48,616 nt of DNA from CAYQQR01 sp964420035 (GCA_964420035.1 CAYQQR010000032.1:1-48616), one strand, 5' to 3'. Numbered from the stretch's first letter, positions 26,998 through 35,477 are shown. Translations and numbers: made by a program. Notes: a model not told the origin generated them from the sequence alone.

Positions 26998-29469
26998 TCA
27001 TTCCTTTATATAAATCCTCTTTACACGCTCGGGGATCCCGGCCAATATTTCATAGGGTATGGTTCCGGCCCAGGCCGCCAAGTCGGATACGGTGGGATTT
27101 TCTCCAAATATAACGACTTCTTCGCCTTCTTGTACATGCAGGCCGGTTACATCCAGCATGCACATATCCATGCAAATCTTTCCAACCGCGGGTACAAGAA
27201 CATTCCGAACAAGGAATTTCCCCTGTCCGTTACTGAGTTTCCTGTCGATCCCGTCGGCATATCCCACGGGAATAGTGGCAATCTCCTTATCTTCTTTTAA
27301 TGCTTCCTCGCCTCCATAGCTGACATACGCTCCTGCTTTCACCTGCCTAAGCTGTAAGATCACGGTCTTTAAAGTACTCACGGGAAGCAGTTTTGTTTGT
27401 CCGTCTCCGCTTATCCCATACAGGCCGATACCCAACCGGACCATATCAAACCGGGCTTGGGGGAACCTTTCAATGCCGGCAGAATTAAGAATATGTCTCC
27501 ATACAGGATAATCCAGTTCTTTCATGATCTCCTCGCTCATCTTTTCAAAGACCTTGATCTGTTTTTCCGTGAGATGGTCCTTTGACGGGTCATCCGAAGC
27601 GATCAGGTGTGAAAAAATGCTTTTGACCCGGATAGAATCCTGCTCCCGGATCAGATCAATCAGACCGGGTAATTGTTCCCGGTCAAAGCCCAGACGATGC
27701 ATTCCGGTATCAAGCTTGAGATGAATGTTTACTGTTTTTCCGCTATTGGATTCCAGGAGCCTGATAAGGGTTTTCAAACCGGCCATATTGTATATCTCGG
27801 GTTCCAGGTCAAACTCGATCATGGCTCTGAAAGAACCGGTATCCGGGCTCATGACCATAATGGGCAGACCGATCCCTTCTCTTCTGAGTTTTATCCCTTC
27901 GTCAGCAAAAGCCACCCCCAGGTAATCAACTCCCTGGCTTTCCAGGACCGAAGCAATCTCATGACTGCCCGATCCGTAGGAGAAAGCTTTGACCATGACC
28001 ATGATCCTGGTTTCGGAACGGATCAGGGTGCGGTAATGATTCAGGTTATGAACCAGGGCGTTCAGATCAACCTGGAGGACGGTCTGATGGGTTTTCTCTT
28101 CAAGCAGGGAAGCCAGCTTCTCAAATTCATATTTTCTTGAACCTTTAAGCAATACAGTCCCATCAGCATACTTAACAGAAGACAGCTCTCCAATGAGTTC
28201 CCCGGTGTCCTTAAAAAACTGGGCCGGGGTATCAAAAAAACGGGCGTGCCGTTTCAGTCCCTCGCCCACCCCGATCATCCTGTCTATCTTTTTGCTATCC
28301 ACCATCCGGGCCACCTGGCGGTAAAGAGATTCTTTATCCATGCCGGTCTGGAACAGATCCGACAAAACCAGGACCCTGGGACCGGGTTTTTTCTGCTGCT
28401 GCAAAAATTCCAGGGCAGTTGACAAGGAAACCAGGTCGGCATTATAAGTATCGTTGATGATCAAAGAATTGTCAATTCCCTTGATCAATTCCATGCGCAT
28501 GGCAACGGGCTCGAGTTTTTCCATGGCTGAGCAGACTTCCCTGAGATCTGCTCCCAAAAAGATACAGGCGGTGAAAACATGCATGGCATTCTCTACAGAA
28601 GCCGGGTTGGTAAAGGGGATAATGAAATTATAGACCTGATCCCCGTATTGTACCTCCATCCCGGTTTGGGAACCCTGCTTCAGGGATCTGTTCTTCAGAA
28701 CAACGTCGGCATGAGCCCCGCTTCCCCAGCTGAGTAAATTCATCCCTTCACGGGTAGCCTCCTCAGCGAGGATGGGGAAGAGCTCTTTCTGGTCGGAACA
28801 GACCACCAGGCTTTCAGATTTTTTAAAAAGCCTGAATTTTTCAAGGATCTTCTCCTTCAGATCCCTGAAATTCTCCTGGTGCGCCTGACCGATATTGGTG
28901 AATATCCCCAAATCAGGCTTCAGAATGTTCTCAAGCCGGTCCATTTCACCGGGTTGAGATATCCCGGCTTCCATCAGGGATAGCTTGTGTTCGTCTGCCA
29001 TGTACCAGGCAGACAGGGGAACCCCGATCTGGGAGTTATAGCTGCGCGGACTGCGATAGGTGGGCATCTGTTGGGTTAAAACCTGCCACAACCATTCCTT
29101 GACGATGGTTTTTCCGTTACTGCCAGTGATCGCCAAAACTTTTCCTTTATAGACAGAACGCTTCCAGGCTCCCAGCCGCTGCAAAGCGTCGAGGGTATCC
29201 TCAACAAGTATAAATGCAGATTTTTTGTATTTGTGAAGATCCTCGGGTAATTTGCTGACCAAAAAAACAGGAACCCCTGCACCGAGTAATTCGTCTATAT
29301 ACTTATGACCATCGTTGCTGGAAGTGACCAGGGCGACAAACATAAGCTCCCCCGTATGGGTCAGGGAACGGCTGTCGATGAGCAGATGACGAACAGGATT
29401 ATTCGATGCACCATAGGCTTTGCCTTTAACAATGCGGGCAATATCGGCTGTTGTCAGTGCTTCGGTCAT
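26998..29469 (-). CDS. murF-alr: Bifunctional MurF ligase-alanine racemase
   Basis: A natural fusion seen in Bacteroidota. The N-terminal half (about 1-450) is UDP-MurNAc-tripeptide:D-Ala-D-Ala ligase, with the ATP loop GSNGKT (116-121). The C-terminal half (about 455-823) is alanine racemase: VDLNALVHNLNHYR, the PLP lysine in VKAFSYGSG (near 493), VRLGIGLYG, YADGIDR and GKICMDMCMLDV. One polypeptide would therefore make D-alanine and add D-Ala-D-Ala to the peptidoglycan precursor. The fused racemase half may be catalytically retained only in part of the family. Here the motifs look intact. It starts 4 nt after tdk and ends 1 nt before the GT2-GT4 gene. Confidence 0.95.
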   Translation of the reverse strand: MTEALTTADIARIVKGKAYGASNNPVRHLLIDSRSLTHTGELMFVALVTSSNDGHKYIDELLGAGVPVFLVSKLPEDLHKYKKSAFILVEDTLDALQRLGAWKRSVYKGKVLAITGSNGKTIVKEWLWQVLTQQMPTYRSPRSYNSQIGVPLSAWYMADEHKLSLMEAGISQPGEMDRLENILKPDLGIFTNIGQAHQENFRDLKEKILEKFRLFKKSESLVVCSDQKELFPILAEEATREGMNLLSWGSGAHADVVLKNRSLKQGSQTGMEVQYGDQVYNFIIPFTNPASVENAMHVFTACIFLGADLREVCSAMEKLEPVAMRMELIKGIDNSLIINDTYNADLVSLSTALEFLQQQKKPGPRVLVLSDLFQTGMDKESLYRQVARMVDSKKIDRMIGVGEGLKRHARFFDTPAQFFKDTGELIGELSSVKYADGTVLLKGSRKYEFEKLASLLEEKTHQTVLQVDLNALVHNLNHYRTLIRSETRIMVMVKAFSYGSGSHEIASVLESQGVDYLGVAFADEGIKLRREGIGLPIMVMSPDTGSFRAMIEFDLEPEIYNMAGLKTLIRLLESNSGKTVNIHLKLDTGMHRLGFDREQLPGLIDLIREQDSIRVKSIFSHLIASDDPSKDHLTEKQIKVFEKMSEEIMKELDYPVWRHILNSAGIERFPQARFDMVRLGIGLYGISGDGQTKLLPVSTLKTVILQLRQVKAGAYVSYGGEEALKEDKEIATIPVGYADGIDRKLSNGQGKFLVRNVLVPAVGKICMDMCMLDVTGLHVQEGEEVVIFGENPTVSDLAAWAGTIPYEILAGIPERVKRIYIKE

Positions 29470-29473
29470 AAGT

Positions 29474-30073
29474 TTATTTTTTCATCTGCTCTTCGCGGGC
29501 TTTCATAGCCTTATTGAAACAACGGCGGCACAGGGGTTCATATTCTTCCCGTGCCCCGATATATACCTGTTCCTCCTGGCCGGTCTTTCGGAACGAGTAG
29601 TTGGCCAGACTGCCACAGCGAACACAAATGGCATGGACCTTGGTCACGTATTCAGCCTCTGCCATCAGGGAAGGTATGGGTCCGAAAGGATTGCCCAGGT
29701 AATCCATATCCAGACCGGCTGCAATGACCCTGATGCCCTGGTTTGCCAGGGAGGTACAAACTTCGATCAGGCCCATGTCAAAAAACTGCGCCTCATCCAG
29801 GCCCACCACGTCTACACCTGAGACCATTAATAATATATTGCGGGAAGCCGAAACCGTCGTCGACTGAATGGTATTCTGATCATGGGAAACCACGTCCAAT
29901 TCAGAATACCGTGTATCGATCCCCGGCTTAAATATTTCAACCTTCAATCCGGCTATTTGGGCCCTTTTCAGGCGACGGATCAATTCCTCCGTCTTGCCGG
30001 AGAACATGGAACCCGTGATCACTTCAATCCAACCCCTGTTGCGGGATTCAATATGATGCTCCTCGAAATCCAT
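29474..30073 (-). CDS. tdk: Thymidine kinase
   Basis: Type II thymidine kinase, which phosphorylates thymidine with ATP in the salvage route. The 199 residues include the P-loop GSMFSGKT (21-28), VVGLDEAQFFD with the catalytic Glu, and a C-terminal zinc ribbon (CVRCG near 151 and CRRCF near 185). It heads a four-gene run to the methyltransferase at 24342. Its -7 element TATCTTTG (30081-30088) is 7 nt from the ATG, so the mRNA may begin at the start codon. AAGGAGG fills this 7-nt gap but abuts the ATG, too close to act as a normal Shine-Dalgarno. Confidence 0.95.
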   Translation of the reverse strand: MDFEEHHIESRNRGWIEVITGSMFSGKTEELIRRLKRAQIAGLKVEIFKPGIDTRYSELDVVSHDQNTIQSTTVSASRNILLMVSGVDVVGLDEAQFFDMGLIEVCTSLANQGIRVIAAGLDMDYLGNPFGPIPSLMAEAEYVTKVHAICVRCGSLANYSFRKTGQEEQVYIGAREEYEPLCRRCFNKAMKAREEQMKK

Positions 30074-30080
30074 CCTCCTT

Positions 30081-30088
30081 CAAAGATA
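30081..30088 (-). promoter_or_regulatory. -7 promoter element of tdk, probably leaderless
   Basis: TATCTTTG on the minus strand matches TAnnTTTG and ends 7 nt before the tdk ATG. No consensus TTTG was found 19-21 nt upstream. Confidence 0.6.
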
Positions 30089-30154
30089 CTATAAATTGGT
30101 TCAAAGGGCTCATTACCTGCATAAGTGAATCAAAAGACTCTTCTCCAATCTCAA

Positions 30155-30287
30155 TTCACCCACCCCAACCCCTCCCCAATAATCAGGGAGGGGCTTTATA
30201 TTTCTCGCTTTAGCTCTAACTTGATTTAAATCAGGATGTTATTTCTACCTCCCTGCCTTAGGGAGGGAGATTAAGAGGGTGGGTGAA
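30155..30287. mobile_element. 133-bp MITE-like palindromic element
   Basis: The ends are perfect 11-bp inverted repeats (TTCACCCACCC at 30155-30165, complement at 30277-30287). Each side also folds on itself: an 8-bp stem at 30169-30176/30186-30193 and a 7-bp stem at 30248-30254/30260-30266. The centre is AT-rich and noncoding. It lies in the 327-nt gene-free region between tdk and the gene at 30401. No transposase is present and no target duplication is obvious. Confidence 0.65.
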
Positions 30288-30400
30288 AAGAATCTTGAAA
30301 ATAAGATCCAAATCAAGATCATATCTTAACAATTTATAACTATTGCCCTTCCTTTCCCGTTAAATATTAAATAACTTTACAGTTTAAATCCGGAGTAAGC

Positions 30401-31084
30401 ATGAGTAAGTTAAAGTCTATATTGTCGGCACTGGAGGAATTCAACAAGTTCTATAAGGAGGAGGAGCATTTAAAGGAGATCCATGGCATTGAGCGGGACC
30501 TGCTGTTGTCCAGAATAAGGGAACTTTATGAAACCGTGTATCTTTCCCCACAGATTAAAGTCACAGCACGGCATGAAAGCGGTGAAGAGCTTAAGACAGG
30601 GAGAACAGGGGAAAAGCCTGAGCATGAAAAACAGGATGAGATATTGGAAATTGAAGAAGAAAAAGCGGCTGAAAAACCTCAGGCGAAAAAAGATGAGCCG
30701 CCTGAAGATGAAGAAAAGAAAAAAACCGCTCGGTCCAGGAAAGAGCCGGAGATCCTTGCAGAACAATATCAGAACAAAACCCATTATGTGAATGAATCAC
30801 TGGGAGCCACCCAAAAGAAGGAAGATCTCTCGAGCAAACTTAAGTTAAAACCCATTGATGATATCGGTTCTGCCCTTGGAGTGAATGACCGCTTTCACCT
30901 GATCCGGGAATTATTCAACGGCGACCGGGAGATGTTTGAGAAAACCATTGACTATCTGAACAATGCCCCGAATTTCAATGTCGCCTTCTCCTATATCCAG
31001 AATACCTTTGATTGGGATATGGAGAGCGAAGCCGTGCAGAACATACTGGATTTGGTCAGAAGGAAATTCATACTTCATCAATAA
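30401..31084 (+). CDS. Conserved hypothetical protein with charged linker
   Basis: A 227-residue cytoplasmic protein I do not recognise functionally. It has an N-terminal helical part (about 1-45), a highly charged Lys/Glu-rich linker (about 60-140), and a compact C-terminal region (about 150-227) with GVNDRFHLIRELFNGDREMFEKTI and FSYIQNTFDWD. The C-terminal part looks well conserved, as in Bacteroidota unknowns. The start is backed by a GGAG 5 nt before the ATG (30392-30395). Its stop overlaps the rsmI start by one base, suggesting joint expression and perhaps a ribosome-related role, which is only inference. A near-consensus TAACTTTA lies upstream (30372-30379). Confidence 0.75.
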   Translation: MSKLKSILSALEEFNKFYKEEEHLKEIHGIERDLLLSRIRELYETVYLSPQIKVTARHESGEELKTGRTGEKPEHEKQDEILEIEEEKAAEKPQAKKDEPPEDEEKKKTARSRKEPEILAEQYQNKTHYVNESLGATQKKEDLSSKLKLKPIDDIGSALGVNDRFHLIRELFNGDREMFEKTIDYLNNAPNFNVAFSYIQNTFDWDMESEAVQNILDLVRRKFILHQ

Positions 31085-31752
31085 TGTCTCGTCTCTGCCT
31101 GGTTCCAACCCCAATCGGTAACCTCGAAGATATCACCCTCCGGTCCCTGAATATTTTGAAACAGGTTAGCCTTGTGCTTGCCGAGGATACCCGTAAAACC
31201 GGCAATCTCCTGAAGCATTATCAAATAAATAAACCCCTGCTATCCTATCATAAGTTCAACGAACACCGGCAATTGAAAACGATCATCAGCCGCTTGAAAG
31301 CAGGAGAAAGCATGGCCCTGGTTAGCAATGCCGGCACCCCGGTTATTTCTGACCCGGGATTTTTACTGGTTCGTGAATGCATCCGGCAGGATATCCCCGT
31401 GGAATGTTTACCCGGTCCCGTTGCTTTTGTCCCTGCCTGGGCCGTCTCCGGCATCCCCGGAGATCTCTTTCTTTTTGCAGGCTTTCTGCCGCACAAGAAA
31501 GGCAGAAAGAAAAGAATAAATCAGCTGGCCGAATGTCCCTACCCCATCCTTTTATATGAGTCCCCGTACAGGCTGATCCGTACACTTCAGGACCTGCTGG
31601 AAGTTCTGGGTGACCGACCCGTTTCGGTATCCAGGGAACTCACCAAAATTCACGAGGAAACCCTTCGGGGTAAATTTACCGGGCTTATCGGGCACTTCAA
31701 ATCCCATCCACCCAAAGGAGAATTCGTTCTGGCAGTAGGTACTTCAGAATAA
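31084..31752 (+). CDS. rsmI: 16S rRNA (cytidine1402-2'-O)-methyltransferase
   Basis: This SAM-dependent enzyme methylates the 2'-O of C1402 in 16S rRNA. The 222 residues show the tetrapyrrole-methylase-fold signatures: LVPTPIGNLEDITLRSLNIL at the start, LAEDTRKTGNLLKHY, SNAGTPVISDPGF (about 82-94), AGFLPHKKGRKKR, and LYESPYRLIRTLQ with SRELTKIHEE. The frame is open upstream to 31012, but the ATG at 31084 overlaps the stop of the preceding gene and begins at the conserved N-terminus. It is slightly short of the E. coli protein at its C-terminus. Confidence 0.95.
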   Translation: MSRLCLVPTPIGNLEDITLRSLNILKQVSLVLAEDTRKTGNLLKHYQINKPLLSYHKFNEHRQLKTIISRLKAGESMALVSNAGTPVISDPGFLLVRECIRQDIPVECLPGPVAFVPAWAVSGIPGDLFLFAGFLPHKKGRKKRINQLAECPYPILLYESPYRLIRTLQDLLEVLGDRPVSVSRELTKIHEETLRGKFTGLIGHFKSHPPKGEFVLAVGTSE

Positions 31753-31785
31753 GAGATCCTTTTGTATCTAATTCCGTGCGATTCC

Positions 31786-31799
31786 GAACAATGATGTTC
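31786..31799. promoter_or_regulatory. Dyad upstream of a sigma-54-like promoter
   Basis: GAACA-ATGA-TGTTC is a perfect 5-bp inverted repeat. It lies about 78 nt upstream of the -24 element at 31877, a usual distance for an enhancer-binding-protein site. Confidence 0.35.
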
Positions 31800-31876
31800 A
31801 TCAGCGGTCATTTCTGTACGACCAAAAAAGTGAAAATATCTCCGTAACTTATTTATTTTAAGCTATTTACAATCTT

Positions 31877-31892
31877 TGGCACAGAAAATGAT
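31877..31892 (+). promoter_or_regulatory. Sigma-54-like promoter of the small secreted repeat protein
   Basis: TGGCAC at -24 is perfect. Ten nucleotides separate its GG from a -12 dinucleotide that reads GA rather than the usual GC. The leader from a start near 31902 would be about 26 nt. No rpoN gene is in the window, so this is only a candidate. Confidence 0.45.
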
Positions 31893-31927
31893 ATAGAAAA
31901 GACAAACAACATTATAAACCGAGAATC

Positions 31928-32392
31928 ATGAAACGCGCTAATTCAAAGATCAGAAATTTAATCCGGTATACGATACCTTACGCGTGTCTATTGGCCTTAC
32001 TCCTGTCGGCAGGCAATGCACTTAAGGCGCAGCAAAACCTTGTCATCCTTGACACGAATTACCTGGTTGCCGATATTTCAGGCTATGTTGTTTCTGAGGT
32101 CAGGGTGAATTATGACGAAATGAACATGATAACAGACTTTGAATTTGAGTCTGAGCTCATGATTGAAGAATGGATGGTGGATTCAGAAAACTGGGTCGCT
32201 GTTAACAGGATTGACAGTGAAGAAGCGGTAATAGAAGAAGAGCTGGAGATTGAAGACTGGATGACCAGGTCATTTTTTACGGAAAGGCAACAGGAAACAT
32301 TTGTTGAGGAGGAAGTTGCAGAAGAAGAACTCAAGCTGGAAAGCTGGATGCTTCAGAAAGGCGGTTTCATTCATAAGCCGGCCTGCAATTAG
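31928..32392 (+). CDS. Small secreted protein with 29-residue acidic repeats
   Basis: A 154-residue exported protein of unknown function. A signal peptide (hydrophobic about 13-30, ending ALKAQ) is followed by a short beta-like stretch NLVILDTNYLVADISGY. The rest is acidic and has three repeats spaced exactly 29 residues: ELMIEEWM (76-83), ELEIEDWM (105-112) and ELKLESWM (134-141). The repeats share the pattern E-L-x-(I/L)-E-x-W-M, and the segments between are Glu-rich. No known fold is assigned. A possible envelope-stress or calcium/metal-binding role would be guesswork. It is monocistronic, with a sigma-54-like promoter and a good terminator. Confidence 0.8.
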   Translation: MKRANSKIRNLIRYTIPYACLLALLLSAGNALKAQQNLVILDTNYLVADISGYVVSEVRVNYDEMNMITDFEFESELMIEEWMVDSENWVAVNRIDSEEAVIEEELEIEDWMTRSFFTERQQETFVEEEVAEEELKLESWMLQKGGFIHKPACN

Positions 32393-32437
32393 CCGAAAAC
32401 TTATAGCGCGTACCACATAAGACTCCATGTGTTTCAG

Positions 32438-32465
32438 GGAACCCGTCAAGGGGTTCCTTTTTTTA
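32438..32465 (+). terminator. Rho-independent terminator of the small repeat protein
   Basis: A 7-bp stem (GGAACCC at 32438-32444 with GGGTTCC at 32451-32457) has a 6-nt loop and is followed by eight nucleotides of T-rich sequence. The rmuC stop lies inside the T-tract on the other strand. Confidence 0.82.
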
Positions 32466-33731
32466 TTCTTTGAATTTATCGGGTATTGTTTTCGTGGCCT
32501 TGGCCCCGAGTGCCTCTATATCCTGCGCCCTCTTGATCAGATTTCCACGGCCCCGCGAAAGTTTTTTAACAGCATCTTCATGGGCATTCTGGGTTTGTCT
32601 GAGGCGGTCACCAACCATTTTAAGATCGTCAAGGAGTGAATAGAATTTATCCAGCAATGCTCCGCCCTGCCGTGCTATTTCCATGGCGTTCTGATTTTGG
32701 TATTCCTGGCGCCAGAGGCTTGCAATCATTTTCAGTGCAGCAATCAGGTTGGTGGGACTCAGCAACAAAATTCTTTTCTGGTAGGCATAGTTCCAGAGAT
32801 CCGGATCTTTCTCAATAACTACCAGGTATGCCGGTTCAATGGGCATAAAGAGCATCACGAAATCAAGTGAATCCAGGTCATAGATGTCCTGATAGTTTTT
32901 CCGGGACAGGAGCTGTATGTGATTTCTCACTGCATTCAGATGGTTTTTTAAGGCTTTTTCCTTTTCTTTCTCGTCATTGGCGGAATTATATTTTTCATAA
33001 TCAGCCAGCGAAACTTTGGCATCGATCACCACATTACGATCTCCCGGGTATGTAACGATAATGTCGGGTTGCAAGCGTGTCCCGTCGTCCAGGGTAAAGG
33101 AAGGTTGAACAAAGTATTCCCTGTCTTTTACGAGTCCGGATTTTTCAAGAATACTTTCCAGGATCATTTCCCCCCAGGATCCCCGGGTCTTGGAATCCCC
33201 TTTCAGTGCGCGGGTAAGGTTATCTGCTTCGGCACTAATCCGTTTATTGAGTTCGGCCAGGTTCCGCACCTCTTCCTTCAGGGAGAAACGCTGCTGTGCT
33301 TCCTTGTCATAAGCTTCCTGCACCTTCTTTTCAAAATCCTTCAGCCTCTCACCCAGGGGATCGAGCACTGCTTTCAGGTTTGTTTTGTTTTGCTCGGTGA
33401 ATTTCCTGGATTTCTCTTCCAGTATCTCATTGGCCAGGTTCTTGAACTCGGTGTTAAACTTCTGATAAAGCTTTTCCACCTCTGTTTTCTGTTCCGCCAT
33501 CTGTTGGGAGAGATTCTTAAAGTCCGCTTCTTTTGCTGCCAGCTGCCTGTTCAAGTCAAGCAGTTCTCGCTCACGTTCCTCGAGTTTCTGCCGGTTTTCC
33601 TTCAGGTAACCTTCCATAAGCTGCAGTTTTTCTTCAGCTTCCTTACCTGCTCCTCCGAACAAGAGGCGATAAAGCAAGAGCCCCAGAATAATCCCGGTAA
33701 TCAGGCCTATAAGCAGATATACGATGTTCAT
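32463..33731 (-). CDS. rmuC: DNA recombination protein RmuC
   Basis: A 422-residue membrane-tethered protein of the RmuC family, which limits DNA inversions at short repeats and has a predicted nuclease domain. An N-terminal transmembrane helix (about 4-26) is followed by a long coiled coil (about 30-170). The C-terminal domain has a PD-(D/E)XK-like core: SWGEMILESILEKSG, LQPDIIVTYP and VVIDAKVSL. The rest is helical (NLIAALKMIASLWRQEYQNQNA). A near-consensus -7 TATATTTT is upstream at 33753-33760 on the minus strand. Confidence 0.93.
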   Translation of the reverse strand: MNIVYLLIGLITGIILGLLLYRLLFGGAGKEAEEKLQLMEGYLKENRQKLEERERELLDLNRQLAAKEADFKNLSQQMAEQKTEVEKLYQKFNTEFKNLANEILEEKSRKFTEQNKTNLKAVLDPLGERLKDFEKKVQEAYDKEAQQRFSLKEEVRNLAELNKRISAEADNLTRALKGDSKTRGSWGEMILESILEKSGLVKDREYFVQPSFTLDDGTRLQPDIIVTYPGDRNVVIDAKVSLADYEKYNSANDEKEKEKALKNHLNAVRNHIQLLSRKNYQDIYDLDSLDFVMLFMPIEPAYLVVIEKDPDLWNYAYQKRILLLSPTNLIAALKMIASLWRQEYQNQNAMEIARQGGALLDKFYSLLDDLKMVGDRLRQTQNAHEDAVKKLSRGRGNLIKRAQDIEALGAKATKTIPDKFKE

Positions 33732-33790
33732 TACGGTTATTATGGAAAATGGAAAATATATTAATATCCAATTAATACTTCCAATATCAT

Positions 33791-33806
33791 CCTGAATCCT
33801 GAATTA
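33791..33806. repeat. AATCCTG heptamer copies at the dnaB stop
   Basis: Two AATCCTG-type units lie immediately past and over the dnaB stop codon. On the minus strand they read TAA followed by TTCAGGATTCAGG. Confidence 0.7.
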
Positions 33807-35345
33807 GATGTTATCCCCCGGATCGGGAGGGGGACCAAACCCAAAATCATCCTCATCCTTTTTACTAAGGTCTTCGTTCATTTTTGAGGGCATGACCATG
33901 GAACCCACTCCTTCTTCGGAACTGATGGGTTCTATGCTGTCCAGCTCGGCAAATTTGGCATATTCTTCACGGAACCTAAGCTGAAAATCACCAACCGGCC
34001 CGTTGCGGTGCTTAGCCAGAATGATCTCCGCGAGGCCGATCATGGAATTGCCGTCTTCATCCTCAAAGATGCCATATTTTTCGGGCCGGTGTATGAACAA
34101 CACTAGGTCCGCATCCTGTTCGATGGCTCCGGACTCCCGTAAATCGGAAAGCTGGGGTCTTTTGTTCCCCGAACGCAATTCAACCGAACGGTTCAGCTGG
34201 CTCAGTGCAATTACCGGCACGTCCAGTTCTTTGGCGATCGCTTTCAGGGAACGGCTGATGATGCTGACTTCCTGCTCCCGGCTCCCCCGGTGATCGCCGG
34301 TCCCGGACATCAGCTGGAGGTAATCGACTATTATGACTTCAATCTTATGTTGTACTTTCAGGCGACGACATTTGGCCCGGAGCTCAAAGATTGAAATGGC
34401 AGGGGTGTCATCAATAAATATAGGGGCTTCCTCCAGGGATTTGATCTTATATTCCAGCTGCCTCCATTCGTAATCTTCCAGCTTACCGTTCCGGATACGA
34501 TCGCTGGGTAGTTCCGTTTCACTGACGATCAAACGGTTGACCAACTGGACGGAGGACATTTCCAGGGAGAAAAAAGCAACCGGCCTTTTATGATCGATGG
34601 CCATATTTCTGGCCATGGACAGAACGAAAGCCGTTTTACCCATGGAAGGACGGGCCGCGATGATAATAAGGTCGGATTGCTGCCAACCCGAAGTTAGCCG
34701 GTCCAGTCGGGTAAAACCCGATGGGGAACCGCTTAAATTGTCTTCCCGTTTGCCGGCTTCCTGTATACGTTCAATGGCTTCCTTGATAAGCACATTGATC
34801 TGGGCGGTTTCCCGTTTGATATTACCTTCGGCGATATTGAACAATTCCCGTTCGGCTTCATCCAGCAGATCATCCACATCGATGGTCTCATCATAGGCAT
34901 TATGAATGGTCGAGCTGGAAACCCGGATCAGCTCGCGCTGGATGTATTTTTGCTGGATGATGCGGGCATGAAAGTCAAGATGTGCCGCGGAGGCCACTTT
35001 GCTGGTTAGCTGTGATATATATAAAGGTCCGCCCACATCCTCCAGGTTTTTTGTCCCGCGCAGCTCTTCTGTCACCGTAAGAATATCAATGGCTTCTTCC
35101 CGCTGGGAAAGATCGATGATGGCCTTGTAAATCTTTTGATGGGCCTCTTTGTAAAAACTCTCCGGCTTTAAAATGTCCAGGACCGTTAATACTGCATCCT
35201 TTTCCAACATGACTGCCCCCAGAACCGCTTCCTCAAGATCAACAGCCTGAGGGGGCATCCTGCCGATATCCAGATTGATCTGCTGCAGGTTTACGGATGT
35301 TTTTGATTGCGGTTTTAGTGCCATCAGATACTGTTTTTGAAGCAT
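33804..35345 (-). CDS. dnaB: Replicative DNA helicase DnaB
   Basis: The hexameric 5'-3' helicase at the replication fork. The N-terminal domain (about 1-130) with PPQAVDLEEAVLGAVMLEKDA is followed by a linker and the RecA-like ATPase: FTRLDRLTSGWQQSDLIIIAARPSMGKTAF (Walker A near 232), VIIVDYLQLM, SRSLKAIAKELDVPVIALSQLNR, LRESGAIEQDAD. The acidic C-terminal tail is longer than in E. coli. The frame is open upstream to 35399, but that stretch encodes palindromic repeats. I take the ATG at 35345 (MLQKQYLMALK), with 35324 as another option. A perfect -7 element lies at 35470-35477. No split intein is seen. Confidence 0.94.
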   Translation of the reverse strand: MLQKQYLMALKPQSKTSVNLQQINLDIGRMPPQAVDLEEAVLGAVMLEKDAVLTVLDILKPESFYKEAHQKIYKAIIDLSQREEAIDILTVTEELRGTKNLEDVGGPLYISQLTSKVASAAHLDFHARIIQQKYIQRELIRVSSSTIHNAYDETIDVDDLLDEAERELFNIAEGNIKRETAQINVLIKEAIERIQEAGKREDNLSGSPSGFTRLDRLTSGWQQSDLIIIAARPSMGKTAFVLSMARNMAIDHKRPVAFFSLEMSSVQLVNRLIVSETELPSDRIRNGKLEDYEWRQLEYKIKSLEEAPIFIDDTPAISIFELRAKCRRLKVQHKIEVIIVDYLQLMSGTGDHRGSREQEVSIISRSLKAIAKELDVPVIALSQLNRSVELRSGNKRPQLSDLRESGAIEQDADLVLFIHRPEKYGIFEDEDGNSMIGLAEIILAKHRNGPVGDFQLRFREEYAKFAELDSIEPISSEEGVGSMVMPSKMNEDLSKKDEDDFGFGPPPDPGDNI

Positions 35346-35352
35346 GGACTCT

Positions 35353-35372
35353 CCTCTCGGCAAGCCGCGAGG
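35353..35372. repeat. GC-rich hairpin in the dnaB leader (1)
   Basis: CCTCTCGGC-AA-GCCGCGAGG pairs over 9 bp with one mismatch. It lies 8 nt upstream of the chosen dnaB start codon. Confidence 0.55.
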
Positions 35373-35432
35373 AACCTTTAGCTCGGCGAAGCCAATCATC
35401 GATCCAGAAAATATCCCAATTGTGCCCGCTTA

Positions 35433-35452
35433 CCCCGCCGCTAGCAGCGGGG
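35433..35452. repeat. GC-rich palindrome in the dnaB leader (2)
   Basis: A 20-nt near-palindrome (CCCCGCCGCT/AGCAGCGGGG), imperfect at one pair, lies between the dnaB promoter and start. Confidence 0.6.
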
Positions 35453-35469
35453 AATTCGCTCGCGGGATT

Positions 35470-35477
35470 CAAAGGTA
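35470..35477 (-). promoter_or_regulatory. -7 promoter element of dnaB
   Basis: TACCTTTG on the minus strand is an exact TAnnTTTG. Transcription from near 35463 gives a leader of about 118 nt containing two GC-rich hairpins. The -33 element is weak. Confidence 0.55.

Noticed and set aside
35346..35399. Upstream extension of the dnaB reading frame
   Set aside because: It encodes a palindromic repeat (GFAELKVPRGLPRGES) with no counterpart in DnaB, so a start at 35345 is more likely.
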